IMG/VR virus record: IMGVR_UViG_3300032282_006880
Location: 1-32,067 of that record
DNA: 32,067 nucleotides
Strand: one strand, 5' to 3'
Source: a virus
Shown: positions 7,718 through 15,502 of the stretch, one piece after another
How the letters are laid out: each line of letters opens with the position of its first letter
How positions within the stretch are numbered: position 1 is the stretch's first letter
Position numbers and translations under genes: made by a program
The notes under the pieces: generated by a model
What the model saw: only the letters and a program-made list of their open reading frames with translations
What the model was told of the DNA's origin: nothing
Database searches by the model: none

Positions 7718-8514
7718 AAAACTTATTGGTAAACTTTTCTGTTGGAGATAAATGTATTGACTCTTTAGAAGGAGATATATTTCTAAACTCTCTTTCAAAA
7801 TTCAAGACATTTGAAAAAGCTGTATTTGTAAGCAATGTAAGCCCACATAATATTAAAAAGCTTGAAAAGTATTTTGATATTATCATTCCTAATAATGAAA
7901 ATCTGTACACAAGCTATTTAGCATTATATAATTGGTTGTCAGAGCACGTTAATGAATATAAGTATGTTATGCACTCTGATTTGCGTGATGTTGTAATTCA
8001 AAAAGATCCTTTTGAATTTTTTGAATCAAACCCCGAAATAAATATGTTTTATTCCTTAGAAGGTATGAAAATTACAGAAAATGATTGTAATTTATGGTGG
8101 GAGCAAAATCTTAGAACAATTTTAAGATCTCATAATAATTCTTATGAAAATGAATATGTAATTAATGGTGGAATTTTTGGTGGAAAAATTGAACACATGA
8201 TAAACCATTGCTTGATGATGTTTTCTAATACTAATAGAAAATCTCAATTTTTAGTAATGGATCAACAATTTTTGGGATACTTGAGCCAATATCTAAAAAA
8301 GAATCCCAAAAATATGTTATGCCATCCTTACAAAGATACATTTGCTTGTACTGGAGAAGCAATAAAAAGAGATAATGTGGAAGTTTTTTTTGATGGCGAG
8401 TATGTTACAAACAAAGATGGTATTCCTTATTGTATTTTTCATCAATGGGATAGAACAGATCTAGCAAATTACTATGTAAAAAAAGAATCAGATACTTTAA
8501 GATTCTCTATCTAA
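7714..8514 (+). CDS. Glycosyltransferase-like protein, last gene of sugar operon (TTG start)
   Basis: This is a 266-aa protein starting at TTG, which overlaps the previous TGA as TTGA, with GGGATGA about 9 bases upstream. YVMHSDLRDVVIQKDPFEF (residues 84-102) is a strand followed by a D89-x2-D92 pair, resembling the S-D-x-R-D-V-x-F-Q-x-D-P-F segment of some GT-A-fold transferases. Later INGGIFGGK (150-158) and MDQQFLGYL (182-190) occupy places where such enzymes bind acceptor and nucleotide sugar. No signal peptide or membrane helix is seen. A role in attaching the operon's sugar to a virion or host-surface acceptor is inferred from order. Its last 18 bp overlap the convergent tail gene. Confidence 0.6.
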   Translation: MKNLLVNFSVGDKCIDSLEGDIFLNSLSKFKTFEKAVFVSNVSPHNIKKLEKYFDIIIPNNENLYTSYLALYNWLSEHVNEYKYVMHSDLRDVVIQKDPFEFFESNPEINMFYSLEGMKITENDCNLWWEQNLRTILRSHNNSYENEYVINGGIFGGKIEHMINHCLMMFSNTNRKSQFLVMDQQFLGYLSQYLKKNPKNMLCHPYKDTFACTGEAIKRDNVEVFFDGEYVTNKDGIPYCIFHQWDRTDLANYYVKKESDTLRFSI

Positions 8515-9081
8515 ATCAAGATCAAGGTCAGCTGCTGTTTCTGGTTTAGCTTCATTTTTAGTTGCTAATATAAGTTGAATGGTTTCAAATTCTTTCATAC
8601 TAAGATTAGAAAATTCATCTTTACTCATAGAAACTAAACCTCGTGTCATATAATCAATTTCAACAATTAGTGGTGGCACGGGGTATGTTTCTGTATCATT
8701 AGGATTATAATATTTTTTTGTTGCAATATAATAGAAATTAGCTTCATCAGCGTTAAGATAAAGATAATTTTGATATTCGACCCATAATTTTTCAATAGTG
8801 GCGTGATCTATTTTTTGAAGAAGAGAACTTTCAAAATCTGGAAAATAATCAGTATTTGACTCATTATCATATGCCCTCAAAATTGCAAGATTGAGTATTT
8901 CTCTTTTTTCAAATTCAGAATTTTGATATACAATATTGTCCTTTTTTCTGAAAGATTTAGCATCTATCAATAGGCCTTCTTTCCATGTAATTTCACGAAC
9001 AATGAATTTCACAGAATCAATTGTAATGATATGTACTTTATTTGATTTATTTTTTTCGTAAAACTCAACAAATTCTTTCAT
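8497..9081 (-). CDS. Hypothetical protein, candidate tail assembly chaperone
   Basis: I do not recognise the family from motifs. The 194-aa protein is acidic and mainly helical, with an early beta segment (VHIITIDSVKFIVREITWKEG) and a C-terminal acidic tail DLDLDLDRES. It is the last gene of the tail block, directly downstream of a tail-tube-like gene and coupled to it by ATGA. In many tailed phages the gene after the tube protein encodes the tail assembly chaperone that binds the tape measure. The N-terminal pattern of a short beta hairpin followed by W-K-E and helices is compatible with chaperone-like proteins of that position. I saw no convincing slippery heptamer for the programmed frameshift common in such genes. 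The function is inferred from position only. Confidence 0.45.
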   Translation of the reverse strand: MKEFVEFYEKNKSNKVHIITIDSVKFIVREITWKEGLLIDAKSFRKKDNIVYQNSEFEKREILNLAILRAYDNESNTDYFPDFESSLLQKIDHATIEKLWVEYQNYLYLNADEANFYYIATKKYYNPNDTETYPVPPLIVEIDYMTRGLVSMSKDEFSNLSMKEFETIQLILATKNEAKPETAADLDLDLDRES

Positions 9082-10328
9082 AAAAATTCTGATACTCTAT
9101 AATTCAAAAGGCCATTAAAAGCCGTAAATTCTGTCATTCTTGCAGCAAAATTATACTCAATAAAATATCCAACTCCAGGATCAATAGTAACCCTTGGTTG
9201 CTGCCAATCTACATTTTTCATACTGTAGAAAAATACGCTTCCAAAATACATTGTTAGAGATGATGCATTGGTGTCGATAAAACTATAGTTTTGGGGACTA
9301 AATAATTTAATAGAACCAGTAACTCTTCTACTACTTAATGAAGCAAATCTTGGCCCAACAATATCACCAAACTCAATAGGTAGATTAGTGCCTATTGAAT
9401 ATCCCGGGTAAGTATATGCAAAATCTACACTTTGTTGTATCGAAAGTGACATACTAACAATTTTGTGAATTGGCATTTGGTTTGGACTATAAGCGCTTTG
9501 AACTGCTTTGCCAAAATTTCTAAATGCATCACTACCTGTAAACAAAGCAGGGTAATATGCACAATCGGAAAGGTTTATTGACCTATATTTATCTTGAAAA
9601 TTATTAAATTCAACAGTATTTGATTGATTATCTTGTTCATTCAAGGTTTTCATTTTAATATAGTTATCATTCAAGTATGGTCTATAAGTTGTCACATTAT
9701 CAGGAGAAATTATTGACCTTCCACCTACCAAAGAACAGGAAATATCAACATCACCAAGTTGATTCATACCGTCTGCTTTGATATTAAAAGAGCTAATAAA
9801 AGCTGGACCAAAAGATTTATGTGTTGGAATGCTTGAACAGAAAATTAAAGGGAATAAAGGAATTACTGATGCTCTGTAAATTACATTTTCTGCAGCATAT
9901 TGTTGGTTTACATTTGTTGACAATATTGGGTTAAAAGAAAAACTACCTGAATATTGATACTGACTAAAAACTGGATGATTTAAAACCGATAAACCAGAGA
10001 AATTTGGTATTGGTTGATAAATGTTTTCACCAGCATTGTCAGTAAAATTTGAACAATATAATGGTTTGTAATCAGATGAAAATCTTTTATATTTAAAATT
10101 TCCTGATATATGGCTAGCTGAATTAGTCATATATATAGCTAACAAATACAAATCCCAAAAATGAGATCTTGAACCTACAAGATTTTTAACTACTCTATAA
10201 CCACCAAATGACTTTTGTTGCAGAAGGTATAAATTTGTCTGTGTAAAGGGAGCCAGCTCACAAACATAAATACTATGTCCTGAAGATGGGTATATTCCAT
10301 TTATGACATTATTTATAATATCTGGCAT
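9078..10328 (-). CDS. Tail-tube-like virion protein (416 aa)
   Basis: This is a beta-rich 416-aa protein without a signal peptide or catalytic motifs. The second half has MSLSIQQSVDFAY, then SSRRVTGSIKLFSP (from about residue 325), then repeated strands. The pattern 'ordinary beta strand of the S-L-x-I-x-x type, followed by S-R-x-V-x-G-S-I' is characteristic of tail tube proteins of the Phage_tube_2 type. A similar SEGRKISGSITYTG segment occurs in the protein two genes upstream, so the two may be paralogous or structurally related. It lies between a 128-aa gene and the putative chaperone gene; its ATG directly follows the upstream stop, with GGCGG as ribosome binding site. A baseplate tube-initiator is an alternative. 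Confidence 0.55.
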   Translation of the reverse strand: MPDIINNVINGIYPSSGHSIYVCELAPFTQTNLYLLQQKSFGGYRVVKNLVGSRSHFWDLYLLAIYMTNSASHISGNFKYKRFSSDYKPLYCSNFTDNAGENIYQPIPNFSGLSVLNHPVFSQYQYSGSFSFNPILSTNVNQQYAAENVIYRASVIPLFPLIFCSSIPTHKSFGPAFISSFNIKADGMNQLGDVDISCSLVGGRSIISPDNVTTYRPYLNDNYIKMKTLNEQDNQSNTVEFNNFQDKYRSINLSDCAYYPALFTGSDAFRNFGKAVQSAYSPNQMPIHKIVSMSLSIQQSVDFAYTYPGYSIGTNLPIEFGDIVGPRFASLSSRRVTGSIKLFSPQNYSFIDTNASSLTMYFGSVFFYSMKNVDWQQPRVTIDPGVGYFIEYNFAARMTEFTAFNGLLNYRVSEFL

Positions 10329-10715
10329 TTATTTTCCGCCTGTCATCTCTAGCCATTTTTTTGATAAAGCTTTTACCAATTCATATCTCATCAAGCTAAC
10401 ATTATTAGGATCTGGATAATAAGTTTCTTCATTATCACCATCTTTAATCTTGATGACAGAAAAGAAACTAATAATAATATTTTTGCAGAGCACAGAGGTT
10501 CTCAATAATGGATTTCCAGTTACAGAATTGATAATAGTTGCGTCTTCTATAATATTTGACATATCAGCAAAATTTCTTCCTTTGACATCGCAAGAAATTT
10601 CACAATCACCACTTGGATCAATCTTATAACAAAGAATATCACCAGCATCATTTTTTATGATTTTGCAATTAATTTTAAGTTCAAATCTTTTGCCAGCATC
10701 TACAAAAATACTCAT
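10329..10715 (-). CDS. Hypothetical small virion-block protein (128 aa)
   Basis: I do not recognise this protein. It is 128 aa, beta-rich for the first 100 residues (alternating hydrophobic strands such as FELKINCKIIK and VLCKNIIISFFSVIKIK) and ends in an amphipathic helix, YELVKALSKKWLEMTGG. It contains several cysteines without the pairing expected of a zinc site. It sits between the two tail-tube-like genes, starts by TAATG overlap with the upstream gene behind an AGGAAG ribosome binding site, and its stop abuts the next ATG. Such tight coupling suggests made-to-measure amounts with the tube proteins, for example a tube cap or completion factor. That is inference. Confidence 0.6.
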   Translation of the reverse strand: MSIFVDAGKRFELKINCKIIKNDAGDILCYKIDPSGDCEISCDVKGRNFADMSNIIEDATIINSVTGNPLLRTSVLCKNIIISFFSVIKIKDGDNEETYYPDPNNVSLMRYELVKALSKKWLEMTGGK

Positions 10716-12187
10716 TAATAACTTCCTGTTGGTTTTAATATTGGGTCAAATGTATAGTTTTGAGTTGCTACTGAAAAATTAACTTTGCTCTTTTGAAAAT
10801 CCATTCTAGAATGTTCTTGAGATTCAGTTGACCATACAACTTCAGGCAATTCTAACTTAATTGGCCCCATATCAAAAGTTATACCGTCATTGTTTACGCT
10901 ACTTGGACCTGATAAAAACTCAACCATTGCCCAAGGTTTTATTGGCCCAGTATATGTAATTGATCCTGAAATTTTACGTCCCTCAGAATAATATGCATAG
11001 GGCAATGAATTTTTAAATGAATTTATTTTTTTATCACTGCTTTTGCTATTTAAGGTAAAAACTGGTTTCAAGTTATTTTCAATACTTATGTCCATTTCAG
11101 TAACATAAATACTGTCTAGTTGAGATTGTTGAAAGCCTCTAAATAATTTAGAATCTAAAATACCACCCAAGCCAAATAGACCGTATTCTGGAGCACTTTT
11201 ATAAACTCTTACATTATAACCATTCAATATATAACTTGGTTTTTTCTTAAAATAATTCTGTATTATGGAAGCAAAATTATTATACATTTGAACCTGATAA
11301 GTTCTATCAACATTCAAAACTTTCAAGTCTATATAAGCAATAATTTGTTCTCCAGGCTTAAAATTTATTGCAAACTTTTCAACAAGACATCCACTCAATA
11401 GTCCTTGTTTCAATGTAAATAAGGAGAATGAAGCTTCTTTGCCATTTGATTGTGGATAAGCTGAAATGTAAGAAGTGTCTCTAGCAAAAGCAGCATTAAC
11501 TCCAGCTCCAACAGTTAATAATCGATTAGCTTTATCAATTGCAGTAACTGTCACTAAATCATAACTTGTGTTTGTGTCTGATTTTATCTTTGCTTGAAAA
11601 GGTAAAGATAATCCCATAAATTCAGCAATATTATCAATGTAAAGCTGACTTGTTCCAGCAGCAATAGTAGAGGAATTATCAGATGTGAATCTACCTATAA
11701 AAGATGTTGGAGAGCCTTTAAAAGCTTCTATGCAGTAATCGAAAAAAGCTGCTAAAGAAAAATCCAAATATCCCCAGCTATCCACTTTGAATGGAAAAGT
11801 AAAACTAACATTATACTCTTTTGGACCTAATTGAAAAGTATTTGGGTTTGCTCCTTCTCCTGCATATCTTTCTCCAGCGTCAGATTCTTGAGCACCTTGT
11901 ATGTTAAAATTATCTATAGAAAATAAATAATTTGTGTTGATATTAGAAAATGATAAATTAAAATCAGGGTCTTCTCCAAATTCTCTAGAAAGTGCAAAAA
12001 TATCGTAATAACCAGTTTCAAAAGATGGAGCATATAAATGTGAGCTAAAGTTATTATAAGCTTCTTTGTAGAGGTATTGTGATGGTGAATATTCTGAGCT
12101 GCCAATACTTGGAACTGTTACTGTTTGATCTGCGCCAAAAGCTTGGATATTTGATTTAAGTGAACTGGCTTTAATACTTTTTCTCAT
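10715..12187 (-). CDS. Tail-tube-like major tail protein (490 aa)
   Basis: This 490-aa beta-rich protein has features of tail tube proteins. EMDISIENNLKPVFTL is followed by a SEGRKISGSITYTG segment near residue 400 and then by strands ending PEVVWSTE; the sequence 'strand I-x-N-N-L-x-P, then G-R-x-x-x-G-S-I' is the hallmark of the Phage_tube_2 type. Residues about 178-238 form a separate insert (AGTSQLYIDNIAEF, then DLVTVTAIDKANRLLTV), the beta module common in fibres and tubes as a surface-exposed insertion. The gene is long for a tube protein (often 150-350 aa), which this insert explains in part. It follows the 816-aa fibre-like gene. No frameshift is seen. Confidence 0.6.
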   Translation of the reverse strand: MRKSIKASSLKSNIQAFGADQTVTVPSIGSSEYSPSQYLYKEAYNNFSSHLYAPSFETGYYDIFALSREFGEDPDFNLSFSNINTNYLFSIDNFNIQGAQESDAGERYAGEGANPNTFQLGPKEYNVSFTFPFKVDSWGYLDFSLAAFFDYCIEAFKGSPTSFIGRFTSDNSSTIAAGTSQLYIDNIAEFMGLSLPFQAKIKSDTNTSYDLVTVTAIDKANRLLTVGAGVNAAFARDTSYISAYPQSNGKEASFSLFTLKQGLLSGCLVEKFAINFKPGEQIIAYIDLKVLNVDRTYQVQMYNNFASIIQNYFKKKPSYILNGYNVRVYKSAPEYGLFGLGGILDSKLFRGFQQSQLDSIYVTEMDISIENNLKPVFTLNSKSSDKKINSFKNSLPYAYYSEGRKISGSITYTGPIKPWAMVEFLSGPSSVNNDGITFDMGPIKLELPEVVWSTESQEHSRMDFQKSKVNFSVATQNYTFDPILKPTGSY

Positions 12188-12195
12188 ATCAAAAC

Positions 12196-14646
12196 CTATG
12201 GTGTAGTTTCAATAGTTATAAGATCATAGATATCCCATAAAATTGGACCATTATTTATTCTTGTTACGTCAGTTCCAGGAACTACATAAGCATCTAAAAC
12301 TCTATCAAAAACTTGTAAATCATTGCCTAATGGAAATCTTTGATTTCTTGTTGTACCTTTTGGAATTGTTGTTGTAAGAGTTGTAGGTGTACCTGTATTA
12401 CCAAGCTGAGCTATAACTGTAACAACTAAATCATTTTTAATTGTTTGATCATCTGTTGTTGCAATTCCAGTTGTAGAGCCATTGAAAACAACATTGGAGG
12501 AAGTCAAGTCATCAACGTAAGGGACATAGACTGATAATTTTCTAGCTTCTAAAGCTATTCTATTTGTTAGCTTGATTCCACGTCTCAAGATTTCTCCTGA
12601 TATATTTCCATCATCAAGATATCCTCTAAACTTGTAGTAAGCTGTTCCACCTGTACCTGTCCAAGAAGATCCGCTATTTATAGATGTCAAACCTTGTCCA
12701 GAGCTGCCTGCAATAACTCTAGTATAAAGAGTAGTTGATCCTAGGCCAGTTGCAAAATCTGATGGCTTATTAATCATCAACCAATAACTTGCGCCTTGTA
12801 GTAGATTTGCTCCTGTGCTGAACTTGACGGTGTATTCGTTTGTACCTTGTAGAATATCAGAATTTCTTATCACTGAAGAACTTGTGATCATTCCATTTGG
12901 TGTTGGTGTCGATCCAGTTGCAGAATAAATAGATATATTTATGCCTGTTGTTCCAGATCCAGTAGTTTGACCACCAGCAGTATATTTTAATTTTAAGGTA
13001 ACTCCGCCAACAAAACAATTTTCGTTAGGAGTTATCTTAAATGCTGTCAATCCATTTCTTAAAACCAAATCTGTATCATCTGTAATTGATGTCATTGTGT
13101 TATAAGCTGGATACTGAATTTCATTGACATTAGTAAGTTTTCTTTCTATCAAATCACTGCTTAATTGTGGTTTTTTATAAACGTGGTAAAAGAGTGGATT
13201 TGTTATTCCAGCACCTGACCAATTTAATTCAACAAGATAATTACTAGAAGTGAAATTTGAAGAAACAAGATTACTATAAACTGGAATACTTTCTACGTAT
13301 TCATCTGTTGAAATATTATAAACAATAGTAGTGCCATAAATCTGAGTTCCAGATGATAAAGAAGAAATATAATTAGAACAAGGGATAACTAAATTAGTAA
13401 ACCCTGTTGCTGATGCTGCATTGTTGCTTCCAATTGCTGAGTTGTAAGTAATAAGATCTCCTCTAAAAATAGCAAATGTATGCTGAACATCAGATCCAAC
13501 AGTTTCATAATAAGCTTTTGCAAAATTATAGGGCAATTCAAATCTTTCTAAACCACTAAAAGATGTTCCCTTTGAATAAAATTCTGTTTTTCTAAATGGC
13601 TGTGTAGCTAAAAGTTCTCTATTAGTTTGACTAGAGTTATAAGAAACTGTATTCAAATATCTGTAAACTGCAGAAACTGTATTTGTAACATAATCATTTG
13701 TTTGATAAGCAGCTAAAGCATTATTAGCATTAGTACAGCTTTGAATTATTAAACTTTTATCTGCAGAATCACCCAAAATTTGATAAGTTGAAATATCTGT
13801 TGGCATATCTACAATTGTTCTTGTCAATCCCGTTCCTGAATCAACAACTACTGGATTTTCAGGATTTTTAACCATTACTTTACTTATAGGAATCCAACTT
13901 TTGGGTAATGGTGGAAAATAAGTAAAAGTATTTATATTTTCACTTGTTTCTAAAACTGGAAAGCCTGTAATATATTTGACTCTTGGCTGAAACAAGAAAG
14001 TTACAGGATTATCAAGATAATAAGTTGCAGGTAGTGATCCGAAAGAAGAACCATTGTAGTATGATGGATCTACAATTAATCCAGTCAAATCATCAGTTAC
14101 ATTTGAAAAACTAATCAAATAATTGCCAACAAATGCCTGAATTGGAAAACCTAAATTTACAGCAATAGTTGCATCTTTTACATATAAAACGTTTGTTCCT
14201 GACAAACAAGTTGTGCTTACTGTCGTAGTCCAAGTTTGAGTAGCTTTTTTTACTTCAGATATAGGCAATCCCAAAGTAACTCCGTATTTATAACTTGCAC
14301 CAAATCCACTTGAAGAATAATTTTTTGACCACTCTTTCTTTAGTGGAATTTTTTGTGGTTGTAAGTTGAAAACAGAACCATTGTACGCAACTTGTCCACT
14401 TCTTACAGTAACATAATAAGGATCATATGTAATATCATAAGTTGTTTCACATCCTAATGGAGCTGTTTCAAGAATGCCAAAATAAGGGATTCCTGTATTA
14501 GCCATTAAAAGCAAATTGTTGATTTCAAAGATAGAAGAACCAGGAGTATCAATATCTCCAATGCCATAATTTAAAGCATCGTAAATATTGCCCACTGTTT
14601 TTGTCAATTCAAGAACTATCTCTTCTACTTTTGATGATATTGCCAT
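12196..14646 (-). CDS. Fibre/baseplate-like virion protein (816 aa) with choice-of-anchor-like domain
   Basis: This 816-aa Ser/Thr/Gly-rich protein has no enzyme motifs. The N-terminus begins with a helix (KVEEIVLELTKTVGNIYDAL), then YYVTVRSGQVAYNGSVFNL (near residues 77-95), resembling the 'x-V-x-x-G-x-A-x-V-N-G' attachment strands of proteins docked on baseplates. Around residues 530-680 is a beta sandwich: FKITPNENCFVGGVTLKLKY, then ISIYSATGS, then YWLMINKPSD. The order 'F-x-x-x-P-N ... V-x-L-x-L ... I-S-I-Y ... Y-W-L-x-I' is that of the choice-of-anchor R-like domains found in surface proteins. The 1567-aa protein carries the same order of strands. A receptor-binding or baseplate-periphery role is inferred. 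Start 14646 leaves one base after the upstream stop. Confidence 0.6.
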   Translation of the reverse strand: MAISSKVEEIVLELTKTVGNIYDALNYGIGDIDTPGSSIFEINNLLLMANTGIPYFGILETAPLGCETTYDITYDPYYVTVRSGQVAYNGSVFNLQPQKIPLKKEWSKNYSSSGFGASYKYGVTLGLPISEVKKATQTWTTTVSTTCLSGTNVLYVKDATIAVNLGFPIQAFVGNYLISFSNVTDDLTGLIVDPSYYNGSSFGSLPATYYLDNPVTFLFQPRVKYITGFPVLETSENINTFTYFPPLPKSWIPISKVMVKNPENPVVVDSGTGLTRTIVDMPTDISTYQILGDSADKSLIIQSCTNANNALAAYQTNDYVTNTVSAVYRYLNTVSYNSSQTNRELLATQPFRKTEFYSKGTSFSGLERFELPYNFAKAYYETVGSDVQHTFAIFRGDLITYNSAIGSNNAASATGFTNLVIPCSNYISSLSSGTQIYGTTIVYNISTDEYVESIPVYSNLVSSNFTSSNYLVELNWSGAGITNPLFYHVYKKPQLSSDLIERKLTNVNEIQYPAYNTMTSITDDTDLVLRNGLTAFKITPNENCFVGGVTLKLKYTAGGQTTGSGTTGINISIYSATGSTPTPNGMITSSSVIRNSDILQGTNEYTVKFSTGANLLQGASYWLMINKPSDFATGLGSTTLYTRVIAGSSGQGLTSINSGSSWTGTGGTAYYKFRGYLDDGNISGEILRRGIKLTNRIALEARKLSVYVPYVDDLTSSNVVFNGSTTGIATTDDQTIKNDLVVTVIAQLGNTGTPTTLTTTIPKGTTRNQRFPLGNDLQVFDRVLDAYVVPGTDVTRINNGPILWDIYDLITIETTP

Positions 14647-14647
14647 T

Positions 14648-15502
14648 TTAAATATTTATACTCAACTCTGATGATAGATAGGATAAAAGTCTGGTTGGTA
14701 ATGGTTTCCCAGAATTTTGCCAATAAGATTTGAAATCTGGATCCCAAGTTGAACTTCCTGTCCAATTTGTAATGATTTCTTTAGTTAAATTTTTCTGCGT
14801 ATTATATTGTTCTGAAATTAATACATAATTTCTTATAATTGATGCTACTAATATTTTAGAAATATTTTCTTCAGTATAGCCAAAATAGCCTCTTGGCAAT
14901 CTTTCATCTATAAGCTTGAAGAAAACTCTAGAATTTTTGATTGTTCCATCATAATAAGAAACGTCAGCAATAAATTTATAAATTTCCAATTGATATGTTT
15001 TGTTTGTAGTAAAAGAAAGCTCTTGAGATGTTCTTATAATTTCTTCAGCAGTATCTATATCAATGTCTTTGCTAATGATCAATGGGCTCCCACTAGGATT
15101 ACTAATAGGTCTAGCTAAAGAAAAAGTAATGGCTTGTCCCCCTGTATTATCGGAAGTCAAAAATACTTTTCCAAATATATAGCCATCAGACATTGTGTCA
15201 AGATTTCCTAATATTTGCTGTATTGTGTATCCTTGCTCATTACCAGTTGGCAATTCAACATTTGATTTAGATAAGGCTGTTTTTACAAGTCCTTTTCCAA
15301 AACTCAAAACATTTAAAACCATATTATAATTTTGAGATTTTATAGCAGACAATCCATATAATAATTGCAAATTACGTTCAACTGTGTTATTTGACAAAGC
15401 ATATTCTTGAGAAGCTAAGGCCATATCAACTGTACTTGCTGTTTGATCTAGAGCGAGCACTAAATTATTCATTGTGATCGCTGACGCATAATTCATTGCC
15501 AT
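14648..15502 (-). CDS. Hypothetical virion protein of the tail block (284 aa)
   Basis: I do not recognise this protein. It is 284 aa: the first 110 residues are mostly helical (MNNLVLALDQTASTVDMAL, then VERNLQLLYGLSAIKS), the middle (about 110-205) is a beta sandwich-like stretch with SDGYIFGKVFLTSDNTGG and YQLEIYKFIADVSYYDG, and the last 80 residues are helical with conserved-looking W and Y (NWTGSSTWDPDFKSYWQNSG). It starts by TAATG overlap with the stop of the 1567-aa gene behind an AGGAA ribosome binding site and abuts the 816-aa gene. Sandwiched between two large fibre/baseplate-like genes, it is probably a connector or small structural component of the same assembly. Confidence 0.55.
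   Translation of the reverse strand: MAMNYASAITMNNLVLALDQTASTVDMALASQEYALSNNTVERNLQLLYGLSAIKSQNYNMVLNVLSFGKGLVKTALSKSNVELPTGNEQGYTIQQILGNLDTMSDGYIFGKVFLTSDNTGGQAITFSLARPISNPSGSPLIISKDIDIDTAEEIIRTSQELSFTTNKTYQLEIYKFIADVSYYDGTIKNSRVFFKLIDERLPRGYFGYTEENISKILVASIIRNYVLISEQYNTQKNLTKEIITNWTGSSTWDPDFKSYWQNSGKPLPTRLLSYLSSELSINI

Noticed and set aside
1-8514. Sugar operon as a recently acquired bacterial island, or as bacterial contamination.
   Set aside because: I see no change in base composition or codon style at the junction by eye, no integrase or repeat at the edge, and the last gene overlaps a tail gene by 18 bp. An old acquisition remains possible.
8497-8600. Possible programmed frameshift at the end of the candidate tail assembly chaperone gene.
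   Set aside because: An A-run in CTAAAAATG was considered, but there is no proper X-XXY-YYZ heptamer and the alternative frame has no room, since the convergent gene follows.
14653-14660. TATAAATA on the minus strand, identical to the T4 late promoter core, just before the 816-aa gene.
   Set aside because: It lies in the coding end of the 284-aa gene only six bases from the ATG, leaving no normal leader, and no similar site precedes the other minus-strand genes. Expected by chance in DNA this AT-rich.
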